A stretch of DNA of 64,000 nucleotides from Elmis aenea (GCA_947652605.1 OX393577.1:6882868-6946867); one strand, 5' to 3'; shown: positions 47,553 through 59,665, counted from the first letter of the stretch. Notes: a model not told the origin generated them from the sequence alone. Numbers and translations are program-made.

Positions 47553-48636
47553 TTACAGTCATTCAAACAGTTTGCAAGTGTTGGGAAAAAATTTTAATAT
47601 TGATTTCTCAGAAAATATTATTCTTGAGAAAAGTTGGTGCATGGTCTAAAACTAATATTTAAGATGAAAAAAAATTCAACAAAAAGTCATGGAACACTAG
47701 ATTATAACGATTTTTGAAATATTCGCAGGAGTAAAGTGCCCCTATTTTAGGAGATATAAAAAAAAATTATAGGAAAAAGTTATTTAGAATCTCAAAATAA
47801 GGCTAAATTTAAATTTTGAAGGTCATATTCTAATTTTTATTTTTTAAGAAATTTTAACATTCAAAAAGTCTGCAACAAATGGAAAAGTTTTTTATTATCG
47901 ATTTCTCAAAAAATTATATTCTTGATAAACGGTAGTACATGGTCCAAAACTAATTTTAAATGTAAAAAAGTTTAATAAAGTCATAGGACACTAGATTTTA
48001 GCGATTTTTGAAATATTCGCAAAAGTAAAGTGCTTAAAATTTTGTAATAATTGTAATTTTGGAATTTGACCGTCAAAATTTACATCTAGCCTCATTTTGA
48101 GATTCTAAATAACTTTATTCTACAATTTTTTTTTGTATATCTTAAAATAAAGGCACTTTGCTCTTGCAAATATTTCAAAAATCGCTAAAATCTAGTGTCC
48201 TATGAATTTTTATCAAACTTGTTTTTATCTTAAAATTAGTTTAAGACTATGCACCAACTTTAATGAAGAATAAAATTTTCTGAGAAATCAATAATAAAAA
48301 ACTTTTCCATTTGTTGCAGACTTTTTGAATGTTAAAATTTCTTAAGAAATAAAATTTTGAATTTGATCTTCAAAATTTAAATCTAGCCTTATTTTGAGAT
48401 TCTAAATAACTTTTTCCTATAAATTGTTTTTGTATCTCATAAAATAAGGGCACTTTGCTCTTGCAAATATTTCAAAAATCCTTTAAATCCAGTGTCCTAT
48501 GACTTTTATTAAACTTTTTTTATCCTAAAATTAGTTTTAGACCATGCACCAACTTTTATCAAAAATAAAATTTTTTGAGAAATGAATAATAAAAATGTTT
48601 CCCATTTGGTGCAGACTTTTTGAATGACGCTGTATA
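47553..48636. mobile_element. Fold-back element with two-unit arms
   Basis: Four modules of about 260-310 bp run forward, forward, reverse, reverse. Each contains TTTCTCA-AAA-TTATTCTTGA, CTAGATT-TAGCGATTTTTG and AAAGTGC blocks or their inverses, and each is tipped by CATTCAAAAAGT or its inverse. The outer ends are TTTACAGTCATTCAAACAG and TTGAATGACGCTGTATA. One palindrome seems to have inserted into or duplicated within another of its own family. Confidence 0.8.
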
Positions 48637-48760
48637 CATGTTGTTAGATATAATACTTGCAACGACAATTATTTATTTTTTTATTTCAATTTTTTTTGTT
48701 TACCGGGGCGGCGAAACGTACGTTAGCACGCGGGCGGCCAAGTACTCAGAAACAACACTG

Positions 48761-48886
48761 GCTAAGGCCGCAGTGCGGGATGGTTGGCTGGATTTGTTGT
48801 GAAACAAAGGGCCTGGATTGCCGCCAGGCGACGGCGTGTATCTAACATCTACCCTCCAGGCAATCATCCCGCAGTGCGGCCTTAGC
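48761..48886. mobile_element. Small MITE with 26-bp inverted repeats
   Basis: GCTAAGGCCGCAGTGCGGGA on the left and TCCCGCAGTGCGGCCTTAGC on the right bound 126 bp of GC-rich sequence. The inverted repeat extends to about 26 bp with one mismatch. Confidence 0.82.
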
Positions 48887-49926
48887 TTAAGCGCTTTAGC
48901 ATTGTTCATTTACATCCACCTCCCTACCTACATTGCTAGTTTTCATCTGTCATAGCGGTTAAGCTTTTGCCAGCCAGAGTCACTATTTTCCGCCTAAAGT
49001 TATTGCATTGTGTCACCGGTCGAGTGACTTTTCGGCGATATCTAAAAGAGGAACTAAAAAGTACCTAGATTATTATGTTCTAAATTTTGTTGGCTATGGT
49101 GAATGCAATACACAATATATTCTGTGTATATTTGTCTAATACATTTTTTTCTTTTGCAGGTAAGCCATTTGCTTCTTATTTTCGCCATTTGCTTCTTATT
49201 TTCTTATAAGGTTTGGGTGAGTTTAATAAAACTTTGTTAGGTATTTACATTTCCTTATCACCGGTCGAGTGACTTTTAGGCGATCTCTAAAAGAGGAACA
49301 AAAAATAACCTAGATTATTATGTTCTAAATTTTGTTGGCTATTGGTGGATGCAATATAATTTGACGTTGGAATCGTGGTTAATTGTGGATTCCCTCCAAT
49401 TTGTTTTGTGTACACTTGGGGTCAAAAGTAACAATGTTACAACCAACCCCAATCAATGTTTTCACTTGCAAATCTTCACTGTTACCACATAATTGGTGTT
49501 TTTTTTTGTAAATGAGATCATACAAAAGTTGTGGTATTAATTTTCCAATTGATTGTATTTTTTTGTTTCACATTTTTGAACATTGCTAATGTGGATTTTG
49601 GAATCAAATAATAATTTTGTTGATAAATACTAATAGATATATTTACCCGCTATTTATGAGCTGTGTAAATTATTTTGCCGTTACAACTTAACCCGATCAT
49701 TGTTACTTTAAGCCCCAAAGTTGAAGTTGGAAGTAACAGCTGTCTTACTACAAAATTTAAAAAAATTTCACATATGCGTTACGAAACATATGAAATAAAT
49801 ATCTTGGAAGAAAGACAAATGTCCAATCTATCATTAAATCAATTTGGATGTAAAAAACTTGTTATACATTATGAGAAATCATATAAAAACAAAAAAATTT
49901 TACTTTCATCCCCGGTCTCCCCTCCC

Positions 49927-50558
49927 CAACTCTTAAATTAAAAAAATATTTTCATAAAACTAAATATATCTTCATCCGCCACAGCGTCGACGTCCGTATA
50001 TATTAACACAGTGTAAATGCCAGCAGTACAAAGTTTACTTAAGAAATTAATTTGTTAAATTAATTTATTACACAATAATTTACTTAGCTCCTTTTCACGG
50101 TTTGTTAGAACACGATATTTTAGTAAAGCCTACTGGTTTACGTAGACTATCCAAATGGAATAACCGAGTTTCAACTTTATAAAACAAAACTAATAATTCA
50201 TTTAATTAGTTGGTATCGGATAGAAACATAGAATTAAGCAAAGAAGAAAACTTCCTAATGCTTTGGGCTGCTTTTATTTTATTGGACGCGTGTTTTTTTG
50301 TCTAAGTGTAAATAAATTGTGAATTTTATTGTTTGTAACTAAGGAACTACGAAAGTACTTGAATGTTTTTTATCCTAAGCGAACGCATGTTTTTTTCGTG
50401 GCCATTAAAGCTATAAACTACTTTTATACGCTTTATAAAGGTATTCAAAATTGAGACCTAACATGAAGATATTAATTATCTTGACTTTTGGAATTGACTA
50501 GAAAAAAGTCCGTAAAATTGCATAAGTTTGCACTGAATTAAAATTAACAAAACCATTA
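49927..50558. other. Intron 3 sequence, nothing recognised
   Basis: No supported feature. Confidence 0.45.
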
Positions 50559-50566
50559 GTGTAAAA

Positions 50567-51557
50567 CAGCGGTTCCCAAACCTATTTTGTCGCGGAAATC
50601 TTACACGATACAAACACTTCTTCGAACTTAGTTAGCTTTTAACTCAGCATCAAACTAATTTCAATTAAATTTTTATACTCACAAGGTTACAAGGGAGAGT
50701 CATGATATGTTGTCGCTAGAATCGGATCAAGACTGTGTTTATTGCATCAAGAACATCAAAACTGAATGTTTTGCAGAGTTATACGTGCCACTGGCCAATT
50801 CACTTGGAAAAATAGGGGAAAAACTGAGAAGCTGAATAATAAAGGCAATTTTTTCGATCGCGTTGGCCATGAAACCGTAAGAGATAAAACCGAAATTTTT
50901 CTATTTACCAATTTACGCATCATTTGCAAGTAAATTGTTGCAAAGTTTTTGAAAAAATCTTAAACGGGTCCGGAGAAAAACGAGGCCCTTGTAAAAACAG
51001 TTTTCCCTAGTAGCAAGTCGCATAGATTTAATTATAACATACCACAACTTCTCAAATCATAGCGCTATTGCAGGGGTCTGGTTTTTGAAGATCTTCTCCG
51101 GAACCGTTTAAGATTTTTCCAAAAACTTTGCACTATTTTACTTGCAAATGATGCGCGCTTTGGTAAATAGAAGAATTTCGATTTTATTTCTGACGGTTTC
51201 ATGGCCAACGCGATCGCAAAAATTACCTTTATTATTCAACTTTTCAGTTTCTCCCCAATTTTTTCGAAGGAAATAGCCAATGGCATGTATAACTCTGCAA
51301 AACATTTAGTTTTGATGTTCTTAATGCAATAAACACAGCCTTTCAGCCTCAATCAAATTCTAGCGATAACATATCGTGACCTTCCCTGGTCAGTGAAGGA
51401 TTCTTCTAAGCTGCAGATATGATTTCTAATATCGATCTCCAAATCTAATTCTGATTGTTAAAGAAAGTCACTAAGAGTCGAAAAAATAGGCAAAGCAAAA
51501 CCAACAAACACGCAAAACCCCCAAATTGGCCTGCGAAACCCACTTCAGGAAACGCTG
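50567..51557. mobile_element. Non-autonomous hAT-like element carrying an internal palindrome (second copy)
   Basis: It starts CAGCGGTTCCCAAAC and ends AGGAAACGCTG; flanks GTGTAAAA and GTCTAGAA agree at six of eight positions. Most of it is a palindrome (50691-51387; GTCGCTAGAATCGGATCAAG with its inverse TTGATT-like partner near 51350). Size and plan match the element at 21593-22618. Confidence 0.78.
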
Positions 51558-52430
51558 GTCTAGAAAATACTATTAAAAAAAAAACATGTTTTTATTTACT
51601 TCATATATTTTTAGGTTTAAGGAACATTGATGATCTAAAACCACATTTTTTTACTCTTGTTCTCAGATAAGTTTGTAATCTGGTGTTTTATAACTAATTT
51701 AATGATGGATGAAATAGCTGAAATATCTGATTCAAAATCTAGGTCGACCAGCGTATAGACAATGTTTGAGAAAATAATTTCACTCTATCAGTATCTCTTA
51801 AAATCAAGGAAATAATGCTGAAAAATTAAAAACCGTATACGAGTCTTCTGGTGAATAACTTCTCAACTAAAAGGGCAATGGACATGTTCATTTCTGCTTT
51901 GAATTCAGCACCAAATTATGCAAAACTTTGCGCAAATTTAAGAGACTTCGTAGCTGTCAAGATAAGTAAGATTTCCATGTTGAGCCTCACGTTTGAGGCA
52001 ATCCGTGTATTTTGTGGCTTATTTATTTCTTATAACTTTGATTACAGCGATAAACATGAAGGAAAAGTTAACTGTTTGCTTGTACATACAATGACACAAT
52101 TTTGATTTCTGACAACGTTCGAAAAATTACTTTATCCTTTTTTTCACAACATAAAATTGTTGAGCCTACTTGATCTGTAAAAAACTATTGTGTGAAGCCA
52201 AAACAACACACAGATATTCATATTTGTTTTGTGCGTCACACCTTTTGTTGCATCAGTTTAAAAAACAAAAAATCAATTGTTTTCTATTTTTTTATTGTAT
52301 AATTATTGCCTACGAATGAAATAATTCTGCACAAGAAAGAATACTATTAAAAAATACACATCTTCTCGAAAGCTTATTCCACATTTTGTTTAATCAATAA
52401 TGCACCGGACTGCTTTTTAGTAATTATATA
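51558..52430. other. Intron 3 sequence, nothing recognised
   Basis: An open frame at 51851-52105 has no recognisable features but might be a hAT-type fragment (residues NFSTKRAMDMFISALNSAP); not supported further. Confidence 0.35.
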
Positions 52431-53557
52431 TACAGGGTGCGCCATTAGTGCGATAAAGTCCATTATTGCCCTTAATGTCAACTTAATAAAAAAAAGTTTT
52501 TAATGAAACTTATAGTATTTCTACACGTGCATGTTTTAAAATTAGTTTTAAGTATACAGGGGGTTTCATAAAAGTGGGGCGTCACTAAAGGTATTTTTTT
52601 TAAATTGAACACCCAGTATATTTTTGCATAATCGAATTCAGCAAGAAAATCTCCATATGACAGTATTTTGTTTTTTTCATTTTTTTGCGACGTTGCCAAT
52701 TTATCTTAAAAAATCTTTGAATTTCCAGAAAAACAGGGTACAATACTTGTCAAGAGCACAACCTTATGAACAATAATTGGCATATGATATTTTGTACATA
52801 CTAAGTCAAAAGGTGTAGTCACAGTCTAAATACATCAAAATGACAGCAATTAACTCTGACATTTGTTACTACAGAAATTATTGTTTCTATTGTCAAAGTC
52901 GGGGCCTACTCCGAGAAAACTAGGAAATTCCTACACAACGCTTATAAGAATAAGTAAAATGTAAATATCTCAGAAAATATTCATTTTAGGTATAGGTAAG
53001 TATTAAGAAAAGTTGAAGAAAAACAAAAATGCAACAAAATGACGTAATAATATACAGGGTGTTCCATTTGAAAAAATAAAGTTATTGATGTTTGAAAATT
53101 GGGAAGTTGGCACATCTATAAGAAACACCCTGTATAATATAAATTAATTTTGATGTATTTAGACTGTGACTACACTTTTTGACTTAGTATGTACAAAATA
53201 TCATATGCCAATTATTATTCATAAGGTTGTGCTCTTGACAAGTATTGTACCCTGTTTTTCTGGAAATTCAAAGATTTTTTAAGATAAATTGGCAACGTCG
53301 CAAAAAAATGAAAAAAACAAAATACTGTCATATAGAGATTTTCTTGCTGAATTCGATTATGCAAAAATATACTGGGTGTTCCATTAAAAAAAAATACCTT
53401 TAGTGACGCCCCACTTTTATGAAACCCCCTGTATACTTGAAACTAATTTTAAAACATGCACGTGTAGAAATACTATAAGTTTCATTAAAAACTTTTTTTT
53501 ATTAAGTTGACATTAAGGGCAATAATGGACTTTATCGCACTAATGGCGCACCCTGTA
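52431..53557. mobile_element. Fold-back palindromic element, near-identical 420-bp arms
   Basis: The ends TACAGGGTGCGCCATTAGTG and CACTAATGGCGCACCCTGTA are perfect inverses. Reading outward to inward, the arms (52431-52850 and 53137-53557) differ at only about half a dozen positions. Internal TACAGGG-like ends occur at 52554 (TATACAGGGGGTTTCAT) and 52733 and their inverses. The spacer of about 285 bp has no clear coding frame. This is the youngest-looking palindrome of the window. Confidence 0.93.
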
Positions 53558-54084
53558 TATGAGTGTAGACGTGTTTTGTGTTATTTATTACTCCTAATAG
53601 CGTATTACTGGATGACAGTATTTAAATTAGAGCCTGTCATTGCTTATCACCACTGGAGCGTTGCAATCATAATTTCATCGGTTGTGCATAATAACGAACT
53701 CGGAAAATTATTGTTTTCTGGTCAAACATTACTGGATAATCGAAATGGATAGACAAGGCCTTTAAAATGCACTAAAAAGGATAAAACTGCTGTTCTTAAA
53801 TCTTAAATGCAAGCGCACATTTCATTTTAACCGTCAAGAGACATATTTTTCTGTACTTCATCCAGTAAAGCCATGATTTAGCGGAATAATTGAGGGGAGG
53901 AGTAGCCCGTTAATTCCACATGTCCGTAAATAGATTCTATAACAACCCAAATTCCGTGAAATATAACGTTGTATATTTAAGCTGAAATACCTACAAACCG
54001 TTTTTATTAAAATCTAAAAGACACACGTAAATACAGGGGGTAACCAAATTAATAGTCCCATCAAAAGTTTGTGTCATTTTTAAC
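53558..54084. other. Intron 3 sequence, nothing recognised
   Basis: A single TACAGGGGGTAACC end is at 54032-54045. Nothing else seen. Confidence 0.45.
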
Positions 54085-54343
54085 AGTGTTACAACCAACC
54101 CCAATCAATGTTTCACTTGCAAATGTTCGCTCTTAGCACATAATTGGTAGTTTTCTTCGTAAATGAGAACATACAAAACTTGTCGGATTAATTTTCCAAT
54201 TCGTTGTATTTTTTTGTTTCACAGTTTTGAATATTGACAATGTTTACTTGTCATTTTCTATTGTACCAAAGATTTTTGTTTATTTTTTCATTTTGCTTAT
54301 GTGTATTTTGGAATCAAATAATAACTTTTTTGATGAATACTAA
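54085..54343. repeat. Truncated copy of the 49.4-kb element interior
   Basis: GTTACAACCAACCCCAATCA through TTAATTTTCCAATTCGTTG to GAATCAAATAATAACTTTTT matches 49437-49635. It is cut at the right by the insertion of the palindrome at 54344. Confidence 0.82.
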
Positions 54344-56239
54344 TACAGGGTGAGTCATTAGTGGGGGGCAGGGCCTATCCCGGGGCCCGGTGTTGCTAAG
54401 GGGGCCCGGATTCGAGCTAATACACAATATTTTGTTTACAAATACTATTAAAATTAAATTTAAACCTTTCTAAGAGTAATGGGGGGTCCGTTGTCTATTG
54501 CTTCCCCGGGGCCCGAAATGTGAACGGCCCTGGTGGGGGATCGGTCGATTGTGGCTAAACGGTTTGAGATAGAAAGTTGATTCAAATGGTATTTCATACA
54601 GTTTTTTCTTCCGGACACGATAAAAACATTTTAAAATATACAGGGTGAGTCACCTCTCTGGAACCAATAGCAACTTTTATATTTCAAATACAACACACCA
54701 TTTTTTATTTAATATTCTTGACCGCCTTCATTTTAGCTTAACATCGATATAAACTACTACAGGTTTTTATGCGGCCTTGTCACAAAAAAAAAAAAAAATT
54801 TAAAATTTTTCAAGATTTTAAGTCTTTATTTAAAAAAATTCTCCTGAAGTGATTTTTCGAAGCACAGAGTTGTAATTTGGTAAGGACATGCAGAAAACAG
54901 CTCTATTAGCTCGATACGAAAAAGTTTGAATCAAGCATACAGGGTGTTCATAAATAGGTGGCAGCTTCCATGATTTTCAAAAGCACGTAAGTCAATTTTT
55001 TCAAAGGCAAACCCCTGTTTTTTTATGTCATCGAATTCGTCGAGAGCTTAATTTTTTGTATGTCCTATACCCAAAACATACTTTTCGAGATAATTGACTT
55101 TTTTTTTTCTAATCGTTATTGAAGCAAATAGCGTGCCGTGGAAATCGACAAAACTTACTGTTGACTTTACTAACGACAAAAACTTGTAATTTATATCTTA
55201 AATTATTGCATTTCCACGATGAATTTTACTTTACAAGAGAAAATTTATGTGGTTTATTCACCATTTCGTGTTTTTAATTATGTATGAATTTTATGTTCTA
55301 TTATTTTATTTACAGAATTTATTTAATGTTTTTTGTGGTTTTAATAAATAATTATTCTTTCATTTTCCATTTTTCTTCGCGCTCCCTTTGATGTATGGCG
55401 GTTTAGAAACAATATCAAAGTTCATAACAATATTAAAAATTTTTTGTTTGCCAATTTATGTATTGCTTATGTTATAAGCTAAATATCTACCTACTATTAA
55501 TAATTAAATTCACGAAATGGTGAATAAACCATATCAATTTGCTCTTGTAAAGTAAAATTCATCGTGGAATTGCAATAATTTAAGATATAAATGACAAGTT
55601 TTTGTCGTTAGTAAAGTCAACAGCAAGTTTTTTCGATTTCCACTGCACTCTATTTGCATCAATAACGATTAGAAGAAAAAATGTCGAATATCTCGAAAAG
55701 TATTAGTTTTGGGTATAGGACATACTTAAGTAAAAATGAAGCTCTCTTAAAGACGAATTCGATGACATAAGAAAATACAGGGGTTTGCATTTGAAAAAAT
55801 TGAGTTACGAGCTTTTGAAAATCATGTAAGTTGCCACCTATTTATGAACACCCTGTATGCATGATTCAAACTTTTTCGTATCGAGCTAATAGAGCAATGT
55901 TTTCTGCATGTCCTTACCAAATTACAACTCTGTGCTTCGAAAAATGAATTCAGGAGAATTTTTTAAATAAAGACGTTTTTTTTTTAGTTACAAGGTCGCA
56001 TAAAAACCTATAGTATTTTATATCGATGTAAAGCTAAAATGAAGGCGGTCAAGAATATTAAATATGTTGTATTTGAAATATAAACGTTGCTATTGGTTCC
56101 AGAGAGGTGACTCAGCCTGTATATTTGAAAATATTTTTATCGTATTCGGAAGAAAAAACTGTATGAACTACCGTTTGAATTAACTTTCTAGAAACCGTTT
56201 AGCCACAATCGACCGATTCCCCACTAATGACACCCTGTA
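54344..56239. mobile_element. Large fold-back palindromic element, TACAGGGTGAGTCATTAGTG type
   Basis: The ends TACAGGGTGAGTCATTAGTG and CACTAATGACACCCTGTA are inverted. Arms are about 850 bp each, sharing GGTCGATTGTGGCTAAACGG, GAACCAATAGCAACTTTTAT and CATGATTTTCAAAAGC blocks with their inverses. Additional ACAGGGTG tips inside both arms (54639, 54949, 55850, 56115) suggest it grew by nesting. A frame beginning MNFTLQEKIYVVYSPF (55212) lies in the loop. One arm also occurs at 2660-3472. A small hAT-like element is inserted at 54369-54532. Confidence 0.9.
54369..54532. mobile_element. Small GC-rich hAT-like element
   Basis: It starts CAGGGCCTATCCCGG and ends GAACGGCCCTG, with flanks GTGGGGGG (54361-54368) and GTGGGGGA (54533-54540), an 8-bp duplication with one mismatch. 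The opposite palindrome arm (ATTAGTGGGGAATCGG when inverted) lacks it, which confirms insertion. 164 bp. Confidence 0.85.
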
Positions 56240-56633
56240 TACGTGCAGTAAAGTGCGAGTTTAATAGGTTTAGACTAGAGTAATTTTTCGCTACCGCCAT
56301 AAAAATTAACGTAAAAATTTATCGTTGTCGTGCGCATAATATAATTTAAAAACAAACAAAAGTTAACATACGGTTAACAAATATATAGAACGTATGGTGC
56401 GTGGATGCGAAGGATAAAACAGGCATAAGCACAAAGGGTTCGTATTCATAACGACAAAATTTATGACTAATGTAAGGAATGCTAATTTAACAATTTGCTG
56501 GGGAGATATAAATTAAATATAACGCAAGGCAGCTAATACATGCTGACCCACATTAGACTAGCTGTTAGTAATATACAGGAGCTAATGAATAATGCTCTGA
56601 GAACATGCTTTAAAGGAGTCCAACGTTAAGTAC
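56240..56633. other. Intron 3 sequence next to exon 3
   Basis: No alternative exon 3 was seen here, nor any transposon end. Confidence 0.5.
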
Positions 56634-56701
56634 CATTTTCACTTCCGAAAGTGAGCTGATGCTAAGCACATACATGGTTACTCCAACTTCTACAGGCGGA
56701 C
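56634..56701 (-). CDS. Rdl: RDL exon 3 (68 nt, extracellular domain, SLSEVKM form)
   Basis: The 68-nt exon lies between acceptor ACATTTCAG and donor GTACTT. It completes a Gly codon from exon 2 and reads PPVEVGVTMYVLSISSLSEVKM, ending in phase 0 to join exon 4 at DFTLD. PPVEVGVTMYVLSISS is invariant in insect RDL. Drosophila has two alternative forms of this exon that differ in the last few residues (SVSEVLM versus SLSEVKM type); the one here is of the SLSEVKM type. I did not find a second version between 32.8 and 57 kb. Confidence 0.96.
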
Positions 56702-56940
56702 CTGAAATGTCATCCAAAATAAATGGCAATCTAGATTTTGTTATGCAGATGCAAGGCGGTGTCTTCGGAGCGTTACGCATACCCTCGTGCTGTCAGCTCC
56801 CACTAGGAAGCTAAAAGCCGCTACGGCGACGCAACTCTCCGAGAATCGATCTGCCCTGCCCCACCCTGTAGACGAGTTTCAAACTCAACCGGTAGAGTTA
56901 CTTCGAAACTTATTAAATACGTACTGCTAGCTTTACTCAC
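56702..56940. other. Intron 2 (239 bp)
   Basis: Short intron between exons 2 and 3. It is relatively GC-rich and contains CCACCCTGTAGACG (56860-56875), a lone palindrome-type end. Confidence 0.6.
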
Positions 56941-57041
56941 CTCCATAATTAGGTCTTACTCTTTTGTCATAACCTGCACTAAATGAGTCCAAAATGGCAG
57001 AAACATTGACGTCTCCTAATGAACTGCCTCCACCTTGGGAC
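56941..57041 (-). CDS. Rdl: RDL exon 2 (start of mature extracellular domain)
   Basis: The 101-nt exon lies between acceptor GACTTTTCAG and donor GTGAGT. It reads [18 protein letters not shown] followed by [16 protein letters not shown], the conserved N-terminal helix and first strand of RDL ([22 protein letters not shown] in Drosophila, with SVSYDKR where this has SAGYDKR). NVS is a potential N-glycosylation site. The first base completes a codon from exon 1, which encodes the signal peptide and was not found in this window. The phase (one base in, one base out into exon 3) agrees with the family. Confidence 0.96.
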
Positions 57042-58985
57042 CTGAAAAGTCAGGAAACGACGATTATTTCAAGGCATAAGCGATGCGTTAATAAAGACAT
57101 TTTAATAAGCAGATAACGTTATTCAGACTTTTACGATTTAATAAGACGATGATTGTATGATTTATGAATCACGCGGTCCCGTTGATATTGCGTTTCTATA
57201 CTAGGTCATTCGCAAAGTATGTAAACATTTTTAATTTTCACACACATTAACAATTTATGTAAGTAACAATGATGTGGCGTCTACATGATGTAGTGCCAAG
57301 ACTCGTGGAATCAAAATAAATCGCTCAGTTCCTAGAAAACCGCGTTTTTCTTTAATTATGTTAAAGTCCAGAAGCGTTTCTAGAAATCAGGTCAAATTTT
57401 TTTAATGAAATTGTACTTAGTGCACAATTGGTGGAAATCTTGGGAAAAGACAAAACAACGGTACGCGATGCACCAAGGGATATTCGACCAATAGGGTTCT
57501 GAGAAAGAAACAAAAAAAACCAGGAGGCATTAGGTCAGTCTATAGTGAGCCCCAGTGGCGTAGCAAGGGGGGCGGAGGCGGGCCGCCCCGGTGGCACTTT
57601 TTTTTTGGGCGGCACTTTTAGTCTACCCAAATGGGGTAAAACTGAAAATCTCGGGGTAATGAAGGATCAGTAGATATATAGGGTGTTTCACTTTTCCATG
57701 GGACACTGTTGCTATCTCCGTAAATTATGAAAATACGAGGTTGGTTAAATGGAACAAAAGTTGGCTATCTATGAGTGTATTTTAAACAATATCTTGTTTT
57801 GTTTCAAAATTTCATGGCTTGCGTGATATAACGAAAAAACCGAAATCGATCAAAATTGAAACTTAAATATCTCGGCTATTGTTGCGAATACACAAAAACG
57901 CCAAAAGAAAAATGTTTTGCAGATTTTGTTTGCTATAAGATGGCGATAGTCAGATTTTTATTTATATACTACTGTGCGAGATATTTGACAAAACAACTTT
58001 TTTTTTTAATAGCAGTCGTAATAGGTGATGACAGATTTAAAGATTATTTTTTTCTCTTTCCAATGATATAATATTTTATATATCTATATTCAAAAATAAG
58101 CGAAATAACCTAAAAAAATAAAAATCAAGGTTGTCATGAAAAAAAAAACAATAACCGACTTCATTTGTTTTATTTCGACTCTTGCTTGTCAAATCGCTCA
58201 CTTATTGTAAAGCCTTTTTTCCCGAACTTTTTTATGATATACCTTTATCGCACTAGGCTGCAATGATATGTATGTTATATTACTTTTGCAACTAAAATTT
58301 AAGTCAAAATAATTATTTTTGCAGTTCCACATTCAGCGAACATCGCTGTTCTAAAATATGCCAAGAATATATTTTTGAAAAGTTCAAAACACAAAAGAAA
58401 AAATTTAGCTCACGTCCTTAAACCTGTTTACGTGTCTGTTAAAAAAAACTTGTCGAAAAGTTTCAGGAAACTTACATTGATTGACCTTCTAAGATGTTTT
58501 TGTGCTTTTTATTCTAATTGTTGTTAGGCAATTACTACAAAAGTTTAAAAACGTTTATTATTTTATTAGTGTAGCTCACATTCCTTTTGCACCGTTAAAC
58601 AGAAAAACTTTGCCAGCCCTTGCTCATAAATGTTCTTTTAGAGTTCTTCGGTTTTATTTCCGTAACAAATCCCATCTAATATGCACTGGAAACTTTTGTT
58701 ACTCCACGCTGGTAAATAACCTGTCTTGTATATACATAAAAGCGTGTATTATGGACAGTTTTCCAGTGCTTTCTTATCTTGGTTCTGTTTAGATTAAAAC
58801 AAATCGCAATTTTTTAAATTTCGTCTTGAGTTTCCAGAGTCTGTTATTTTGTAAAAAATTTACAAACTGTTTTAGAACAATATTTTCGTATTTATATTTG
58901 ATCTTTTAGAGAACATAATTCGAATTTGAAATATTTTGTTTGTGCCTACCCTATAGTAGTAAAAATTAACTTATTCGTGTTTGAA
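57042..58985. other. Upstream intron or flank; exon 1 not found
   Basis: On the minus strand, no start codon followed by a signal peptide and a correctly phased donor was recognised. A GC-rich half element begins CAGTGGCGTAGCAAGGGG at 57555, and a TATATAGGGTGTTTCAC end is at 57676. Several small open frames (57856-58071, 58502-58792) have no recognisable features. Confidence 0.5.
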
Positions 58986-59665
58986 GTATAGCCAAATAGA
59001 CTGGACAAAAGAAATGGACTTAGGTTGGAACAGGTAGAAACTTTAAATATTTAGGAGTGATCATAGAGGAACATGAAGGAATGTACAAGAAAATAGGCGA
59101 AAGGACAGGAAATGTGGGAAGAATATTTAACAGTTTAAGAACATTTTTTGGAAATAGAGAAGTCCCTTAACGAACAAAAGTGGAAGCGGTAAAAATGGTA
59201 GTAACTCCGGCACTTTTATACGGACGTGAAACGTGGGCACTCACAAATAAAAATAGTAGCCGAGTGAATTGAATGCAGCAGAAATAGGATTTCTAAGAAA
59301 AATCCAAGGAAAAAAAAAAAAAAAAATAGAATCAGAAACGAAACATATAGAGAACAATGAGAGATGAAATCAGTGGAAACAAAAATACAAGAAAGACAGC
59401 TGGTATGGTTGGGTCACATTTATAGGATGAATTTTAGGTTAACCAGAGAAGCCTATGAAACAAGATCACAGTGAAAAAACAAAAGAGGTAGACCGAGGAA
59501 AACCTGGCACGACGAAGTTAAAAAAGCAGCAGCGGATAGAAACATCAAATGAAAAGACATAAAAAGGCTAGCACAAGACAGAAAAACAAGGAATCAAGGC
59601 GGCACAACACAACTCAACAGTCCTACACCTAACAGTAGGACTTATGACTAAATAAATAATACTTA
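58986..59665 (+). pseudogene. LINE reverse-transcriptase 3' fragment, copy A
   Basis: The DNA from GGTTGGAACAGGTAGAAACT through CTCCGGCACTTTTATACGG to CAGCTGGTATGGTTGGGTCA and CACAACACAACTCAACAG is the same family as 61640-62495. A poly-A tract at 59311-59328 and several indels break the frame. The 3' tail ends in CTAAATAAATAA. Same orientation as copy B, 2.6 kb apart. Confidence 0.85.

Larger units (their letters stand above)
47063..49926. mobile_element. Composite element bounded by GGGGA-ACCGGGGATGAAAGTA repeats
   Basis: The left end GGGGAAACCGGGGATGAAAG and the right end, inverted, GGGGAGACCGGGGATGAAAG are clear inverted repeats about 2.86 kb apart. Inside are at least two further elements (47553-48636 and 48761-48886), a GC-rich fragment at 47157-47240 (CAGGGCCGTTTCTGGCG), and a direct duplication (49014-49110 and 49256-49353; CACCGGTCGAGTGACTTTT). 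The right interior (49437-49635) recurs at 54085-54343. No target duplication identified. Confidence 0.7.

Noticed and set aside
56702..56940. Possible second version of exon 3 inside intron 2
   Set aside because: No minus-strand translation resembling PPVEVGVTMYVLSIS was found there.
58502..58792. 96-codon plus-strand open frame
   Set aside because: No conserved motif, no splice context and an AT-rich composition typical of chance frames here.
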